Shown: in pieces, positions 1-8,542 of the stretch
How the letters are laid out: each line of letters starts with the position of its first letter
Numbering within the stretch: position 1 is the stretch's first letter
Source: Pseudophaeobacter profundi
GTDB lineage: Bacteria > Pseudomonadota > Alphaproteobacteria > Rhodobacterales > Rhodobacteraceae
NCBI RefSeq assembly: GCF_029697505.1
Contig: NZ_JARJEF010000001.1
Coordinates: 434,001 to 498,000, forward strand
Direction: 5' to 3'
Length of the DNA stretch: 64,000 nt
Notes under the pieces: model-generated
Database searches by the model: none
The model's input: only the letters and a program-made list of their open reading frames with translations
Told to the model about the DNA's origin: nothing
Position numbers and translations under genes: made by a program

Positions 1-549
1 CTCAAGGATGTGATCCATGGCGCGCCGGTTCTTCAACCCGGTGAGCGTATCGGTAAAGGCCTGTTCCTCGGCAGCAATTTTTGCCCCCTGCAGGCGCAGG
101 TTCAACTGACGAGACGCCTCCATCGCGGCAGATTTGGCTTCGACCAGGTAGAGCATTTCGATGGTCAGATCCGTGGGCGAAAAGTCCGCGCTGGTCAGAT
201 CGTAGTCGCGCACCGCCTCAAGCACTGAAATCCCAAAAGACAGGTTTATCAGCGCGCCCTTCCCATCCGGCAGCGGGATCAACATGCCTTTCAGGCCGGT
301 TTGGGGGCTGTCACGAAACTGGAGATGCAGTTTCGTGCCGACCGTCTTGACCAGGTCATCCATCGAACGCACCCGGCGCGGGCGTGTCATGTCGAAAATA
401 CGGAAGAACCGCTTGCCCGACCAGTCTAGATCGGGGCGCAGTTTCTTCAATGTGGGGCCGACGGAAACCAAGCGCCCAGCAGCATCGACGACCGCATGCA
501 TTGGGCACAGGAGATCCATGATCTTCAGAAGTTCAGCGTCATTCATCAT
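1..549 (-). CDS. Diguanylate cyclase with HNOBA sensor domain (partial, C-terminus off the window)
   Basis: Only the first 183 codons lie in the window. The N-terminal ~150 residues read as an HNOBA (heme NO-binding associated, PAS-like) domain. A signalling helix follows, and then the start of a GGDEF domain, recognised by its DTLTGLKNRR signature just before the edge. The catalytic GGDEF motif itself is outside, so activity cannot be judged. The start ATG overlaps the TGA of the upstream H-NOX gene (ATGA), so the two are translationally coupled. H-NOX proteins are known to bind such cyclases and set c-di-GMP output. The sensing role here is inferred from that pairing. Confidence 0.85.
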   Translation of the reverse strand, partial: MMNDAELLKIMDLLCPMHAVVDAAGRLVSVGPTLKKLRPDLDWSGKRFFRIFDMTRPRRVRSMDDLVKTVGTKLHLQFRDSPQTGLKGMLIPLPDGKGALINLSFGISVLEAVRDYDLTSADFSPTDLTIEMLYLVEAKSAAMEASRQLNLRLQGAKIAAEEQAFTDTLTGLKNRRAMDHILE

Positions 550-1145
550 AGGCTATGTGCCCCCAGATCAAAGGTCCGCCCTTCGGCAAAATCGGTTTCC
601 ACTAGGGTGATCGAAATCACCTCTGCGCCCTCGTCAGTGCCATCCTGGGTGCCACGATAGTCCAAGATCACCAGATCACCGTAGTCATCTGCCATGGCCC
701 GCAACACGCCCATCAGCACAAAGGCAAATCCAGGCAAGCCAGGCTGGCATATCAATTCAAACTGCCCCGGAGAGATTTCTACCAGTTCAAGCGCGGGCAG
801 ATGCAGATCCGCCACCGCCAATCGCGCCCGATCAGGCAGATCATCCAAGGAATGCAGGAATTCAACATAGTTTACCCCGCCAAACCGAAGCAAACGGCGC
901 AGGGCTTCAACCTGGGGGTTGGACACCAAAAAGGTACCGGTATCTTCCAGAATTTCAGACAGGGGCCGCTCCTGCGAGCGCTCCAGCGCTCTGAGCATCT
1001 TGGTGGATTGCGCGTCCGTATAGAACAGCATGGCTTCAAACTCTGTAAAGCCAAGGTCAGCGGACTCCATAATACTAGCCCACCGGTCTTCCCCGTAGGT
1101 ACTGACGACAAACGCCTGAATAGCTCTGTTGATCAGACCATGCAT
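546..1145 (-). CDS. H-NOX domain protein, probably degenerate in heme binding
   Basis: The 199-residue protein has the H-NOX opening MHGLINRAIQ and the right length and order of helices for a heme NO-binding domain. It is followed by, and coupled to, a diguanylate cyclase gene. By hand alignment to Thermoanaerobacter H-NOX (FLMMxDEVHLQL), the proximal heme histidine falls on Pro104 in FLHSLDDLPDRARL. The only nearby His is His98. The YxSxR heme-propionate motif is also absent (the region reads FELICQPGL). An AAGGGG ribosome site precedes the ATG. The fold assignment is firm; whether the protein binds heme is doubtful. Confidence 0.85.
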   Translation of the reverse strand: MHGLINRAIQAFVVSTYGEDRWASIMESADLGFTEFEAMLFYTDAQSTKMLRALERSQERPLSEILEDTGTFLVSNPQVEALRRLLRFGGVNYVEFLHSLDDLPDRARLAVADLHLPALELVEISPGQFELICQPGLPGFAFVLMGVLRAMADDYGDLVILDYRGTQDGTDEGAEVISITLVETDFAEGRTFDLGAHSL

Positions 1146-1534
1146 AAATTGGCCCCTTGTTACACTGCGCCCATAAATGGCGCCGTATCGTTAATATACA
1201 CCCAACAACTAAAGTTTTACCGAACTTCAGGGGGAAATCCTGCGAAAACATCTGGTTGGCACACGTAATTACGCCCCCTTATCCTAGCGTTCTATTGCAA
1301 CCTGAAAAAAATAGATCACCTTGAAATTGCAAATACTTATCCGGGCTCCTCTCTGCTGCCATAAGCCTAGGCCAGGCAAGCAGAACAGACCGCCCCGTCA
1401 ACTGGAACGCGTCATACCGCGATAAACTCGTTTGAGAAAGAAAAACAATCACCCGCTCCCAAAGAAGTGACAAGACACCCGTGTCGATACAGAAACGGAT
1501 CAGCCAGCCGCACAGGGCTGGGCGCTCTTGCCAG
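1146..1534. other. Gene-free spacer between H-NOX and MttB-like genes
   Basis: About 390 bases with no credible coding frame. It must hold the promoter of the H-NOX operon (near 1146-1280, moderately AT-rich) and the 3' end of the methyltransferase transcript. I see no clear terminator hairpin or named operator. Confidence 0.5.
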
Positions 1535-3172
1535 CTAGAAATCGGTGGGTGCGCCGCCTTCCGATTTACGCCGGGCGACAAAATCCTGCAGCGCCTCTCG
1601 GGTTGCGACCTCCATGTCGGGTGGTTCGAACTCGGCCAGGATGTCTTTATAGAGCCTGTTGGCACGCTCTGGCGTCCAGATCGCTCCGGCGGCCTCCCAG
1701 GCCTCATAATTGCGCCAGTCACTCAGATAAGGTTGATAAAAGGCGCTCGCATACCGATCCTGAGTGTGCTGGATGCCAAAGAAATGCCCCTCATGTCCCA
1801 CCTCTCGGATTGCATCCAGGGCGATATCATCCTCTCCGGTGGCGCAGATCTCTGGCTGCATATAGCGCTGAATCTGCTGCAAGACCTCGCAATCCATGAT
1901 GAATTTTTCCGGGCTTGCGATCAGTCCGCCCTCTAGCCAGCCGGCCGCGTGATAAACCATGTTGGTGCCGGATTGCACCGCTGCCCAGAGCGAATTGGAG
2001 GTCTCCCACATGGCCTGCCCGTCCGGCACATTGGCGGCACAGACCCCGGAAGAGCGCATCGGCAGCCCATAGTAGCGCGCCATTTGCCCGGTCATCTGGG
2101 TAGCGCGCATATATTCCGGTGTACCAAAGGCGGGTGCGCCTGATTTCATATCTACATTCGAGGTAAAGGTGCCAATGGCGCAGGGGGTGCCGGGGCGCAC
2201 ATATTGAAACAACGCAATCGCACAGAGAGCTTCAGCCAGAGACTGCGTCACAGCCCCCGCCATCGTCACCGGTGCCATTGCCCCGGCCAGGGTAAAGGGC
2301 GTCACGACAACCGCCTGCCCCCGCCGCACCAGTCGCAGACAGCCATCAATCATCGGATAGTCATGCTTTAGCGGCGAGGTGGAATTGATATTGGTGTACA
2401 TCCGTGGCTTGGCCTCGAATTCCGCATCGCTGAGCCCCCCAGCGATGCGCACCATCTCCATCACGTCTTCCACCCGCTCTTTGCCCAGCGAATAGGCATG
2501 CATTGCCTTGTCGGTCAGCGTCAACTTATCATAAAGCACGTCAAGGTGCCGCACCGAGGCATGGATATCCACTGGCTCTACCGGGTAGCCGCCAGCAAAG
2601 TGGATACAGTTGAAATACTGGGTCAATTTCAACAAATTCTGGCACTGCTCGCGAGAGCCGGCAACCTTCTTGCCAAGATCCAGATCCCAGTAGTTGGGCG
2701 GCGAGGAGACATTGCCGAACAGCAGGTTCTTGCCGCCAATAGGAATACTGCGTGCCGGGTTACGAGGGGTGATGGTGAACTCGGGCGGCGCATGCGCCAG
2801 CATCTCCATCACAAAGCCCCGATCCATGCGCACAAGGTCACCTTCAACCTGACAGCCGGCCTGTTTGAAGAGCGCCAGCGCCTCTGGGTTGAGGAAAACA
2901 ACGCCGATCTCTTCGAGAATGCGCATGGCCCCGTCGTGAATGGCTGCAACCCCTTCGGGGCGGAGCGGCTCAATGGGGGGATCAATGTTTTGCGGAATGG
3001 ACCAGGGCATCTGCTGCAGCGCCGCCTGCCCACGCCGCGCCGCCGCGCCCGCGCGCCCGCCGCCGCGTCGACTGTTGCGCTTTCCAGTAGCACGCGCGAT
3101 CAGGTTGTCGCTGGGCCCCGCTGCCGCAGAGCCCCCGGAACTGCCACCTGATGGATCTGTTTCGCGGGTCAT
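1535..3172 (-). CDS. Trimethylamine methyltransferase (MttB) family protein, non-pyrrolysine
   Basis: 545 residues. Residues ~60-530 match the MttB/COG5598 TIM-barrel methyltransferase family, which moves a methyl group from a quaternary or tertiary amine such as glycine betaine to a corrinoid protein. There is no in-frame amber codon, so this is the non-pyrrolysine type widespread in Rhodobacteraceae; substrates vary and cannot be read here. The first ~55 residues are a Gly/Ser/Ala/Arg-rich, low-complexity extension. A strong AGGAGG site lies five bases before the ATG. No corrinoid-protein gene is adjacent. Betaine from the carnitine genes downstream could be a substrate, but that is only suggestive. 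Confidence 0.85.
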   Translation of the reverse strand: MTRETDPSGGSSGGSAAAGPSDNLIARATGKRNSRRGGGRAGAAARRGQAALQQMPWSIPQNIDPPIEPLRPEGVAAIHDGAMRILEEIGVVFLNPEALALFKQAGCQVEGDLVRMDRGFVMEMLAHAPPEFTITPRNPARSIPIGGKNLLFGNVSSPPNYWDLDLGKKVAGSREQCQNLLKLTQYFNCIHFAGGYPVEPVDIHASVRHLDVLYDKLTLTDKAMHAYSLGKERVEDVMEMVRIAGGLSDAEFEAKPRMYTNINSTSPLKHDYPMIDGCLRLVRRGQAVVVTPFTLAGAMAPVTMAGAVTQSLAEALCAIALFQYVRPGTPCAIGTFTSNVDMKSGAPAFGTPEYMRATQMTGQMARYYGLPMRSSGVCAANVPDGQAMWETSNSLWAAVQSGTNMVYHAAGWLEGGLIASPEKFIMDCEVLQQIQRYMQPEICATGEDDIALDAIREVGHEGHFFGIQHTQDRYASAFYQPYLSDWRNYEAWEAAGAIWTPERANRLYKDILAEFEPPDMEVATREALQDFVARRKSEGGAPTDF

Positions 3173-3420
3173 GAAAGCCTCCTGTGCAAGTGCCAGCGCT
3201 GGGATCGCCCGCTGAATGCTGCGCCCCGGGCAACTTTAGCAGGCCCAATCTCGACCCGGCGAACCTGCCCAATTACGACACTTCATGTCGCAAATGAACC
3301 ATATCACGCAGAGATATCCCTTTTCTGTACAGATGTGCCCAGTTCCACACAGATCGCCCCTCCCCCAGACAAAGGGAAAGACGCCGCCGATATATCTCTC
3401 AGGTCATCTGAGGGCAGGCC

Positions 3421-4113
3421 CTACCGGTCGAGCCAGGCCGGGATTCCGCCAATATGTGGCAAGACCACATCCGCATGGGGTGCTAAATCGTTGTGTTCTG
3501 CCATGCCCGTCAGCACCCCAATGCAGGTCATGCCTGCCGCGGCGCCCGCCACCAGATCATGCAGGCTATCGCCCACCATGGCGGTGCGCCCCGGCGCCAC
3601 ACCAGTCGCGGCGCAAAACGCCAACAGCGGATCCGCGTCCGGCTTTGCCCCATGGCCACTGTCAAACCCCGCAACAAATGCAAAACGGTCCAACACCCCG
3701 GCGCGCTCCAACTGATCGACGGCCGAGGTCTCTGCGTCATTGGTCATGACTCCCAGCACCTTGCCCCGCGCAAGCAAATCATCCAGGAACGCCGCCAGAG
3801 GCACAGCTTCGCACAGCGCGGCCGATCCGGCGCTTTTGGCCAGAAAGCGCTCCAACTCGGACTCGCTCATCTGCGGGACAAAGGGGGCCAGCACCGCCGC
3901 CACCTCACCATTGGTACCGGCAATCACCAGACTATCGGGATGAAAGCCGCCGGCGGCGCGGTCAAAACGGATCACTTGGGCCATCGCCTCGGCACGGGCC
4001 TCGTCACCCTGGCTCAGCTGACCCAGCATATCTGCCGCCCAGGCATTCCAGGTGGCCTTGAATTCAAACAGCGTCCCGTCCTTGTCAAAGAGAAAGGCAT
4101 CTACCGGCATCAT
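3421..4113 (-). CDS. HAD-family phosphatase (phosphoglycolate phosphatase-like)
   Basis: 230 residues with HAD motif I as DKDGTLF near the N-terminus (nucleophile Asp10; the acid/base Asp is replaced by the D of DGT, as usual), motif II in VMTNDAE, and the motif III/IV region GAKPDADPLL followed by MVGDSLHDL. The cap insert between motifs is helical, as in phosphoglycolate/phosphonate-type HADs. The substrate is not determinable. Two consecutive ATG codons occur at the start; the second (4110) is better spaced from the AAGGA site. Confidence 0.85.
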   Translation of the reverse strand: MMPVDAFLFDKDGTLFEFKATWNAWAADMLGQLSQGDEARAEAMAQVIRFDRAAGGFHPDSLVIAGTNGEVAAVLAPFVPQMSESELERFLAKSAGSAALCEAVPLAAFLDDLLARGKVLGVMTNDAETSAVDQLERAGVLDRFAFVAGFDSGHGAKPDADPLLAFCAATGVAPGRTAMVGDSLHDLVAGAAAGMTCIGVLTGMAEHNDLAPHADVVLPHIGGIPAWLDR

Positions 4114-4235
4114 TTATCCTTGCGCGTTGTGATCTGGCGCGAACCGTATCGGCAAACACCCCTGGTGCAAGCCCTTAGTCGCAACCTTTTGGAAATTTGC
4201 CCATGTTGGAATTTTGCCCAGAATCGACAGTGGTC

Positions 4236-4520
4236 TCAGGTCCAGTGAACCTGCGCACCACCCGGAAGCGCCATCCGCGCCAGCATCGGCGTTTCATAGG
4301 CCAAATTGGCCTGATCGCAGAACTGCACCACCCAGGCATCGTCCATAGTTAAGAAATCAAGCACCGAGCCGAGGAACTCAGGATCACCGGCCTGCGCCTT
4401 CAAATCCGCCTCTGCGGCACCGGTTGCCCCCATAAACACCGGAAACAATTCATCATTTGCCATCAGCCAGGCCAAAGCCTGTAGTCCAATGACTTCGGCC
4501 TGATCAGCGGAGATCTGCAT
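4236..4520 (-). CDS. DUF3572 family protein
   Basis: A 94-residue acidic protein matching the alphaproteobacterial DUF3572 family, with its recognisable AxxWLxxxxELxPxFLxxTG-type opening and a mid-protein FLGSVLDFLTMDDAWV stretch. Function unknown. It lies divergent to the PleD-like diguanylate cyclase, an arrangement I recall as common in Rhodobacteraceae, with ~115 bases between them for both promoters. Confidence 0.8.
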   Translation of the reverse strand: MQISADQAEVIGLQALAWLMANDELFPVFMGATGAAEADLKAQAGDPEFLGSVLDFLTMDDAWVVQFCDQANLAYETPMLARMALPGGAQVHWT

Positions 4521-4635
4521 AGTTGTCCTATTCCTGACATGGTCTCGTCAAATTAGTAAAAATCCGAAACAGTTTATTAACCTGTCTAGCGGAAACTTCC
4601 AGTGTAGCGAGTACAAGGCTTGAAAGGCGACCCGC

Positions 4636-6057
4636 GTGCAAGGAACGATCCTAGTCATAGATGGTATTTCTACCAACCGTATTATGCTGAAGGTTCAGCT
4701 GACGGAAGCCTGCTATGGTGTGGAACAGGCCGACTGCGTTGCCGATGCCCTTGAGGCGGCGCGCCACAGCTGCCCTGATCTGGTGCTGACCGCCATGACC
4801 CTGCCCGACGGTACCGCCGCGGATGTTAAGAATGCGCTGCGTCAGGATGATATGCTTGCCGATATTCCCGTCATCGCCATCACCCAGTCCAATGCGATTG
4901 AACAGCGTCTGAACGCGTTGTCATCCGGGATTGACGATGTGCTGCCACAGCCCGTCGATGATGTCATCCTGCAGGCCCGCATTCGCAGTTTGCTGCGTGC
5001 CCGCAGCACCAACGAAGAACTGCACATGCAGCGCGATGCCTCGCATGGGTTTGTGCTGCCTCTGTCGGACCGTGCAGGCCATGCACAGCCCAGCACGGCA
5101 AATGTCGCCCTGGTGGCGCAGGATACCAAAACCGCGCAGGCCTGGGCGGAAAGATTGGGTGAAAAACTACCCTATACGCTACAGTGCCACCAATTGAACG
5201 ATATCAAACTGATGATGAGCGCCCCGGTCGCGGATGTCTTTATCATCGAGCTGAACGAAACATCTGCGGGCCCCGGGCTGCGACTGCTGGCCGACCTGCG
5301 CGCCCGCGCCTCTACCCGGAAATCGGTGGTCATCGCGGTGCCCAACCCGGCGGATCCGGTCATCGCCGCCGAGGCGCTGGACCGTGGTGCCCATGACGTC
5401 TTGCAGGCAGGGTTTGATGTTGACGAACTGGCGTTGCGGTTGACCACACAGCTTCAGTATAAATCCCGCAATGATCAACTGCGCGACAGCGTTCGCAACG
5501 GGCTACGGGCTGCGGTGCAGGACCCGATGACCGGGCTGTATAATCGCCGCTATGCCAAACCCTTTCTGGACCGCACTGCCAAACGCGCCATCGAAAGCAA
5601 TGGCAGCTTTGCCCTGATGCTGGCAGATCTGGATCACTTCAAGCGGATCAATGACAAATATGGCCACCCCGCTGGAGACGCCGTCCTGATCGAAGCCGCC
5701 CGGCGGCTGCAGGCGCAGATGCGCCCCGTCGATCTGGTCGCCCGTGTCGGCGGCGAAGAGTTCATGATTGTGCTGCCCGGCGGCGATGAAATCACTGCGG
5801 GCATGGCGGCTGTGGCCCTGTGCAATGCCATCAATAGTCAACCCTTTCATGTGCCCGGCCTTGCCACCCCGATCGACGTTACCATCAGCATTGGCGCAGT
5901 GATTGGCCGCGATGCCTGCGGCGCGTCCGCCGCCAAGGACCGCAGCACAATCAGCGTCACTGATATGATTTCGCAGGCAGACCGGGCCCTGTATGATGCC
6001 AAGAATGCCGGGCGCAATCAGGTCACCCTCGGCAAACCCTCCCCAGTGGCGGCCTGA
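4636..6057 (+). CDS. PleD-like diguanylate cyclase (REC-REC-GGDEF) with degenerate receivers
   Basis: 473 residues from a GTG start with an AGGCGA ribosome site. Residues 1-125 and ~150-275 are two receiver-like domains and ~295-460 a GGDEF domain. The catalytic site is intact (RVGGEEF), and the allosteric c-di-GMP inhibitory site RxxD is present five residues upstream (RPVD). Receiver 1 is changed at key places relative to Caulobacter PleD: the phosphoacceptor Asp53 is Ala (PDLVLTA), the DD pair is DG, and the Lys before Pro-x-Asp-Asp is Gln. Receiver 2 has Glu at the acceptor position (VFIIEL). The enzyme probably makes c-di-GMP but is unlikely to be switched by phosphorylation. Confidence 0.9.
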   Translation: MQGTILVIDGISTNRIMLKVQLTEACYGVEQADCVADALEAARHSCPDLVLTAMTLPDGTAADVKNALRQDDMLADIPVIAITQSNAIEQRLNALSSGIDDVLPQPVDDVILQARIRSLLRARSTNEELHMQRDASHGFVLPLSDRAGHAQPSTANVALVAQDTKTAQAWAERLGEKLPYTLQCHQLNDIKLMMSAPVADVFIIELNETSAGPGLRLLADLRARASTRKSVVIAVPNPADPVIAAEALDRGAHDVLQAGFDVDELALRLTTQLQYKSRNDQLRDSVRNGLRAAVQDPMTGLYNRRYAKPFLDRTAKRAIESNGSFALMLADLDHFKRINDKYGHPAGDAVLIEAARRLQAQMRPVDLVARVGGEEFMIVLPGGDEITAGMAAVALCNAINSQPFHVPGLATPIDVTISIGAVIGRDACGASAAKDRSTISVTDMISQADRALYDAKNAGRNQVTLGKPSPVAA

Positions 6058-6156
6058 CGGCAGGCAGCAGTAAAGCCAGCAATCGCAGACAAAATCATGC
6101 CGGGCGTGGATCGGATCTGGCGATGCAGCACCATATGATTTGCAAAGGGCTGGAGA

Positions 6157-6621
6157 TCAGCGCTCCAACTGATGTTGCATCCGCTCGGCAAGCCTGCGCC
6201 GTTCTGTCAGGCTCAGTCCCTCCAGGCGCTGCCCCCAGACATCGACAACAAGGCGCAAAAATTGATGGGTCTCAACGATATGTGCCTCGAGCACCGCCGC
6301 AACCGCCGTCCGGTCCAGCTTTTCTGCCTGAAGCAGCGTAATCATCTGGTCCATCTCGGCGCGGCGCCGATCTGCGGCGCTCTGGCTGTCCCCCTCATGC
6401 TGTTTCAGCAACCGGTGCATCTCTTGGCGGCCGATGTCCTTGAAGATAAAGCGCCCCAGCATCGGTGGCTTGTCGCGGCGATGCTTGGAGCCATGCGGCG
6501 CATCATGGTACCGCCAGGCCGCCCCTGCGCCCAACCCGATCACCGCCAGGTTCAAAGCCAGCGACAGCGCCAACACGATTTTCAGCCAGGGGCGCAGGCC
6601 GGGTTTTGGTGTCTGGCTCAT
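6157..6621 (-). CDS. Periplasmic heavy-metal sensor-like protein (CnrX/Spy-like)
   Basis: 154 residues: one N-terminal membrane anchor (~13-36, ALSLALNLAVIGLG) and then a helical, Arg/Gln/His-rich periplasmic domain of the metal-resist (CnrX/ZraP/Spy) type. It is the last gene of a unit with an ECF sigma factor and a one-span membrane protein, overlapping the latter by ATGA. The layout recalls the CnrYXH nickel/cobalt system, where the periplasmic CnrX-type sensor feeds an anti-sigma factor. The ligand is unknown here. Confidence 0.7.
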   Translation of the reverse strand: MSQTPKPGLRPWLKIVLALSLALNLAVIGLGAGAAWRYHDAPHGSKHRRDKPPMLGRFIFKDIGRQEMHRLLKQHEGDSQSAADRRRAEMDQMITLLQAEKLDRTAVAAVLEAHIVETHQFLRLVVDVWGQRLEGLSLTERRRLAERMQHQLER

Positions 6622-7028
6622 TCGAATACCTCATCGCTCATCAGAAAGCTCACGTCATAATCAAGATCCGCAAGCAGCTGCGGCGCATTGGAGGCCGTGG
6701 CCAGGCCCGCCACCGGATCGGGCAAGAAAACAGGCGGCGCCAGCCCAAGCCAGAGCCCCACCAGGCACGCCGCTGCCAACCCGCCCAGCGCGGGCCAGCC
6801 CCCAATCGCCGCCGTGAATTGCCGCCACAGGCGCTGCTGTCTTGTCCTGGGGTCATTCGCGCTGCCGGTGCTGGGCGTGACCATGCTCTGGTCGCGCTGC
6901 ATCCTATGTGCATCAGCCAGGATGGTTGCCTGCAAATCGGACGGCAAGGTGGGCCGTGCCTGACGGGCATCGGCAAAGAGATCCTCCAGATCCGCCATCT
7001 CACTCAGAGTTTTGTCACCTTCAGACAT
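6618..7028 (-). CDS. Single-span membrane protein, candidate anti-sigma factor
   Basis: 136 residues from the ATG at 7028, which overlaps the sigma-factor stop by eight bases (ATGTCTGA). Residues 1-75 are soluble and acidic-to-mixed, ~75-98 form one transmembrane helix (GGLAAACLVGLWLGL), and ~40 residues follow outside. Position between an ECF sigma gene and a CnrX-like periplasmic sensor, size and topology all suit an anti-sigma factor. I see no zinc-binding anti-sigma motif, so this is inferred from context. Homologues are sometimes misnamed dihydroorotate dehydrogenase in databases; nothing here supports that. Confidence 0.6.
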   Translation of the reverse strand: MSEGDKTLSEMADLEDLFADARQARPTLPSDLQATILADAHRMQRDQSMVTPSTGSANDPRTRQQRLWRQFTAAIGGWPALGGLAAACLVGLWLGLAPPVFLPDPVAGLATASNAPQLLADLDYDVSFLMSDEVFE

Positions 7029-7803
7029 CGCGATACCCCAATTCCTCTTGGCGGTTGGCAAGGATCTTTGCCAGCGCCCGTTTGCCGCGCGCCGTCAGGC
7101 TCTCGACTGCTTCGACGCTAATCTCCATGATCCCGGAAATCTCCGGGTTGGTCAGTTCTTCGATGTGGCGCAGGACCACGGCCTGGCGCTGGCGCTCTGG
7201 CAGTTGCATCAGCGCCTGTTGCAGCGCGTCCTGGCGGGCGTTTTCCTGCAATTGATCCGGCGCAGAGCGGGCCGGATCCACCGGTTCTGGAATGGCGTCC
7301 AGATCCACATGGCCGCCGCGCTGGCGCCGCTTCAGATCAATGCACAGGTTCATCACCACCCGATAAAGCCAGGTTGAAACCCGTGCCTGCCCTGGCTGCC
7401 AGTCCGGCGCCATGCGCCATAGACGCATCATTGCCTCCTGGGTGACATCCTCGGCCTCGGCCCGGTTTCCCAGAACCCGCTGCGCCACACCAAAGGCACG
7501 CGGCCCCAGCCTTGCCAACAGATCGGCGGCGGCCTGAGGATCACCATTGGCATAGAGCACAAGCAACGCGTCATCCGTTGCAGTTGCCCCTGTTGCCCCC
7601 CCCGTCGTCGCAGCCGACCGCACCGCAGAAATCGCATCTGACGGGGCAGCGTCCACAACAGGGTCGGCAACGGCGCGCGGCGCGGGCCCTGTCGCAGGCC
7701 CGCTCACCGCGCGCCCCTTTGCGGGGCGGGACCCTGACTGGCCCTGCCCCGCAAGAGAGACCAGCCAAGAGCTATCGGGGGAAAGTGCAACACCCTGTTT
7801 CAA
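7021..7803 (-). CDS. ECF-family RNA polymerase sigma factor
   Basis: The C-terminal ~180 residues are an ECF sigma factor: region 2 (AEDVTQEAMMRLWRM, STWLYRVVMNLCIDLKRR) and region 4 (LPERQRQAVVLRHIEELTNPEI). About 80 residues of Ala/Gly/Pro-rich sequence precede region 2, which is unusual for this family. The first codon used is TTG, placed directly after the TGA of the EF-hand gene. A later non-ATG start inside the low-complexity stretch is possible. It is co-transcribed with a membrane protein and a CnrX-like sensor. Confidence 0.88.
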   Translation of the reverse strand: MKQGVALSPDSSWLVSLAGQGQSGSRPAKGRAVSGPATGPAPRAVADPVVDAAPSDAISAVRSAATTGGATGATATDDALLVLYANGDPQAAADLLARLGPRAFGVAQRVLGNRAEAEDVTQEAMMRLWRMAPDWQPGQARVSTWLYRVVMNLCIDLKRRQRGGHVDLDAIPEPVDPARSAPDQLQENARQDALQQALMQLPERQRQAVVLRHIEELTNPEISGIMEISVEAVESLTARGKRALAKILANRQEELGYRDV

Positions 7804-8322
7804 TCAATCCTGATTTGTCTCATCCGCTCTGTGTTCAGAACACCCATCATGGCCACTACCATGTCCTGCCCTCTGCTTGCCACCGCGATGATGACGCATC
7901 TTGCCAAACTCCTCTTGCGAGATGCTGCCATTATCGTCGCGGTCCAGCCGCGCAAACATGTCACCATGATCGCCGCGCTTACCCATTTCCGCCTGGCTCA
8001 GCTGACCGTCGTCATCCTGATCCATATGGCGGATCATCGCCGCAACCCGTTTCGCCAGCAGCTCTTGGCCCCTGGCGTGCAACTCCTCTGCAGAAAGCTT
8101 GCCGTCACCATTGCTGTCAGCTGCACCAAAGCGCGCGGCCTTATGTGCCGCCATCTCTGCCTTGGTGATCTCGCCGTTGCCGTCGCTGTCCAGCTCTTCG
8201 AACTGAGCCTTTGGTCCCATCGGACCAAAACCCGGCTTTGCCATGGCGGTTGTCGCCGCAAGCATCGCTGCTGTGGCCAGAATGGCGACAATAGGTTTGG
8301 TCTGAATCTTGATCCGTGACAT
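7804..8322 (-). CDS. Exported four-EF-hand calcium-binding protein
   Basis: 172 residues from the ATG at 8322, chosen for its AGGAG site and the signal peptide it gives (cleavage near TAMA-KP). Four EF-hand loops can be read: DSDGNGEITKAE, DSNGDGKLSAEE, DQDDDGQLSQAE and DRDDNGSISQEE, all with the expected acidic ligands at positions 1, 3, 5 and 12. The C-terminus is His/Gly-rich. It abuts the ECF sigma gene with no gap and probably leads the operon, which suggests a Ca2+ or metal-related envelope signal. Confidence 0.85.
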   Translation of the reverse strand: MSRIKIQTKPIVAILATAAMLAATTAMAKPGFGPMGPKAQFEELDSDGNGEITKAEMAAHKAARFGAADSNGDGKLSAEELHARGQELLAKRVAAMIRHMDQDDDGQLSQAEMGKRGDHGDMFARLDRDDNGSISQEEFGKMRHHRGGKQRAGHGSGHDGCSEHRADETNQD

Positions 8323-8542
8323 GTTTCTGATCTCCTGTTTGGCCCAAGACAGCCCTGTGCTGCCCAAGACCCAGACTAAACGCGCCATGCGGCGCTTTCC
8401 GTCGCGCCCGGCGCAAAATTGTGCAAAATGGCGGCGCGCATACGACCCTGCCGGCGCCGCGGCATCGGGCCGCAGCGATTTGCGCGGGCTTTCCATCGCC
8501 AGGCAGACAGGCGATGATTGCGCCACAAGAACAGGATTACCT

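Noticed and set aside
1535-3172. Pyrrolysine-dependent MttB
   Set aside because: No internal TAG in the frame, and the family has a large non-pyrrolysine branch.
6618-7028. Dihydroorotate dehydrogenase
   Set aside because: I recall this name being attached to similar small membrane proteins, but no flavin-enzyme motif is present and the length is far too short.
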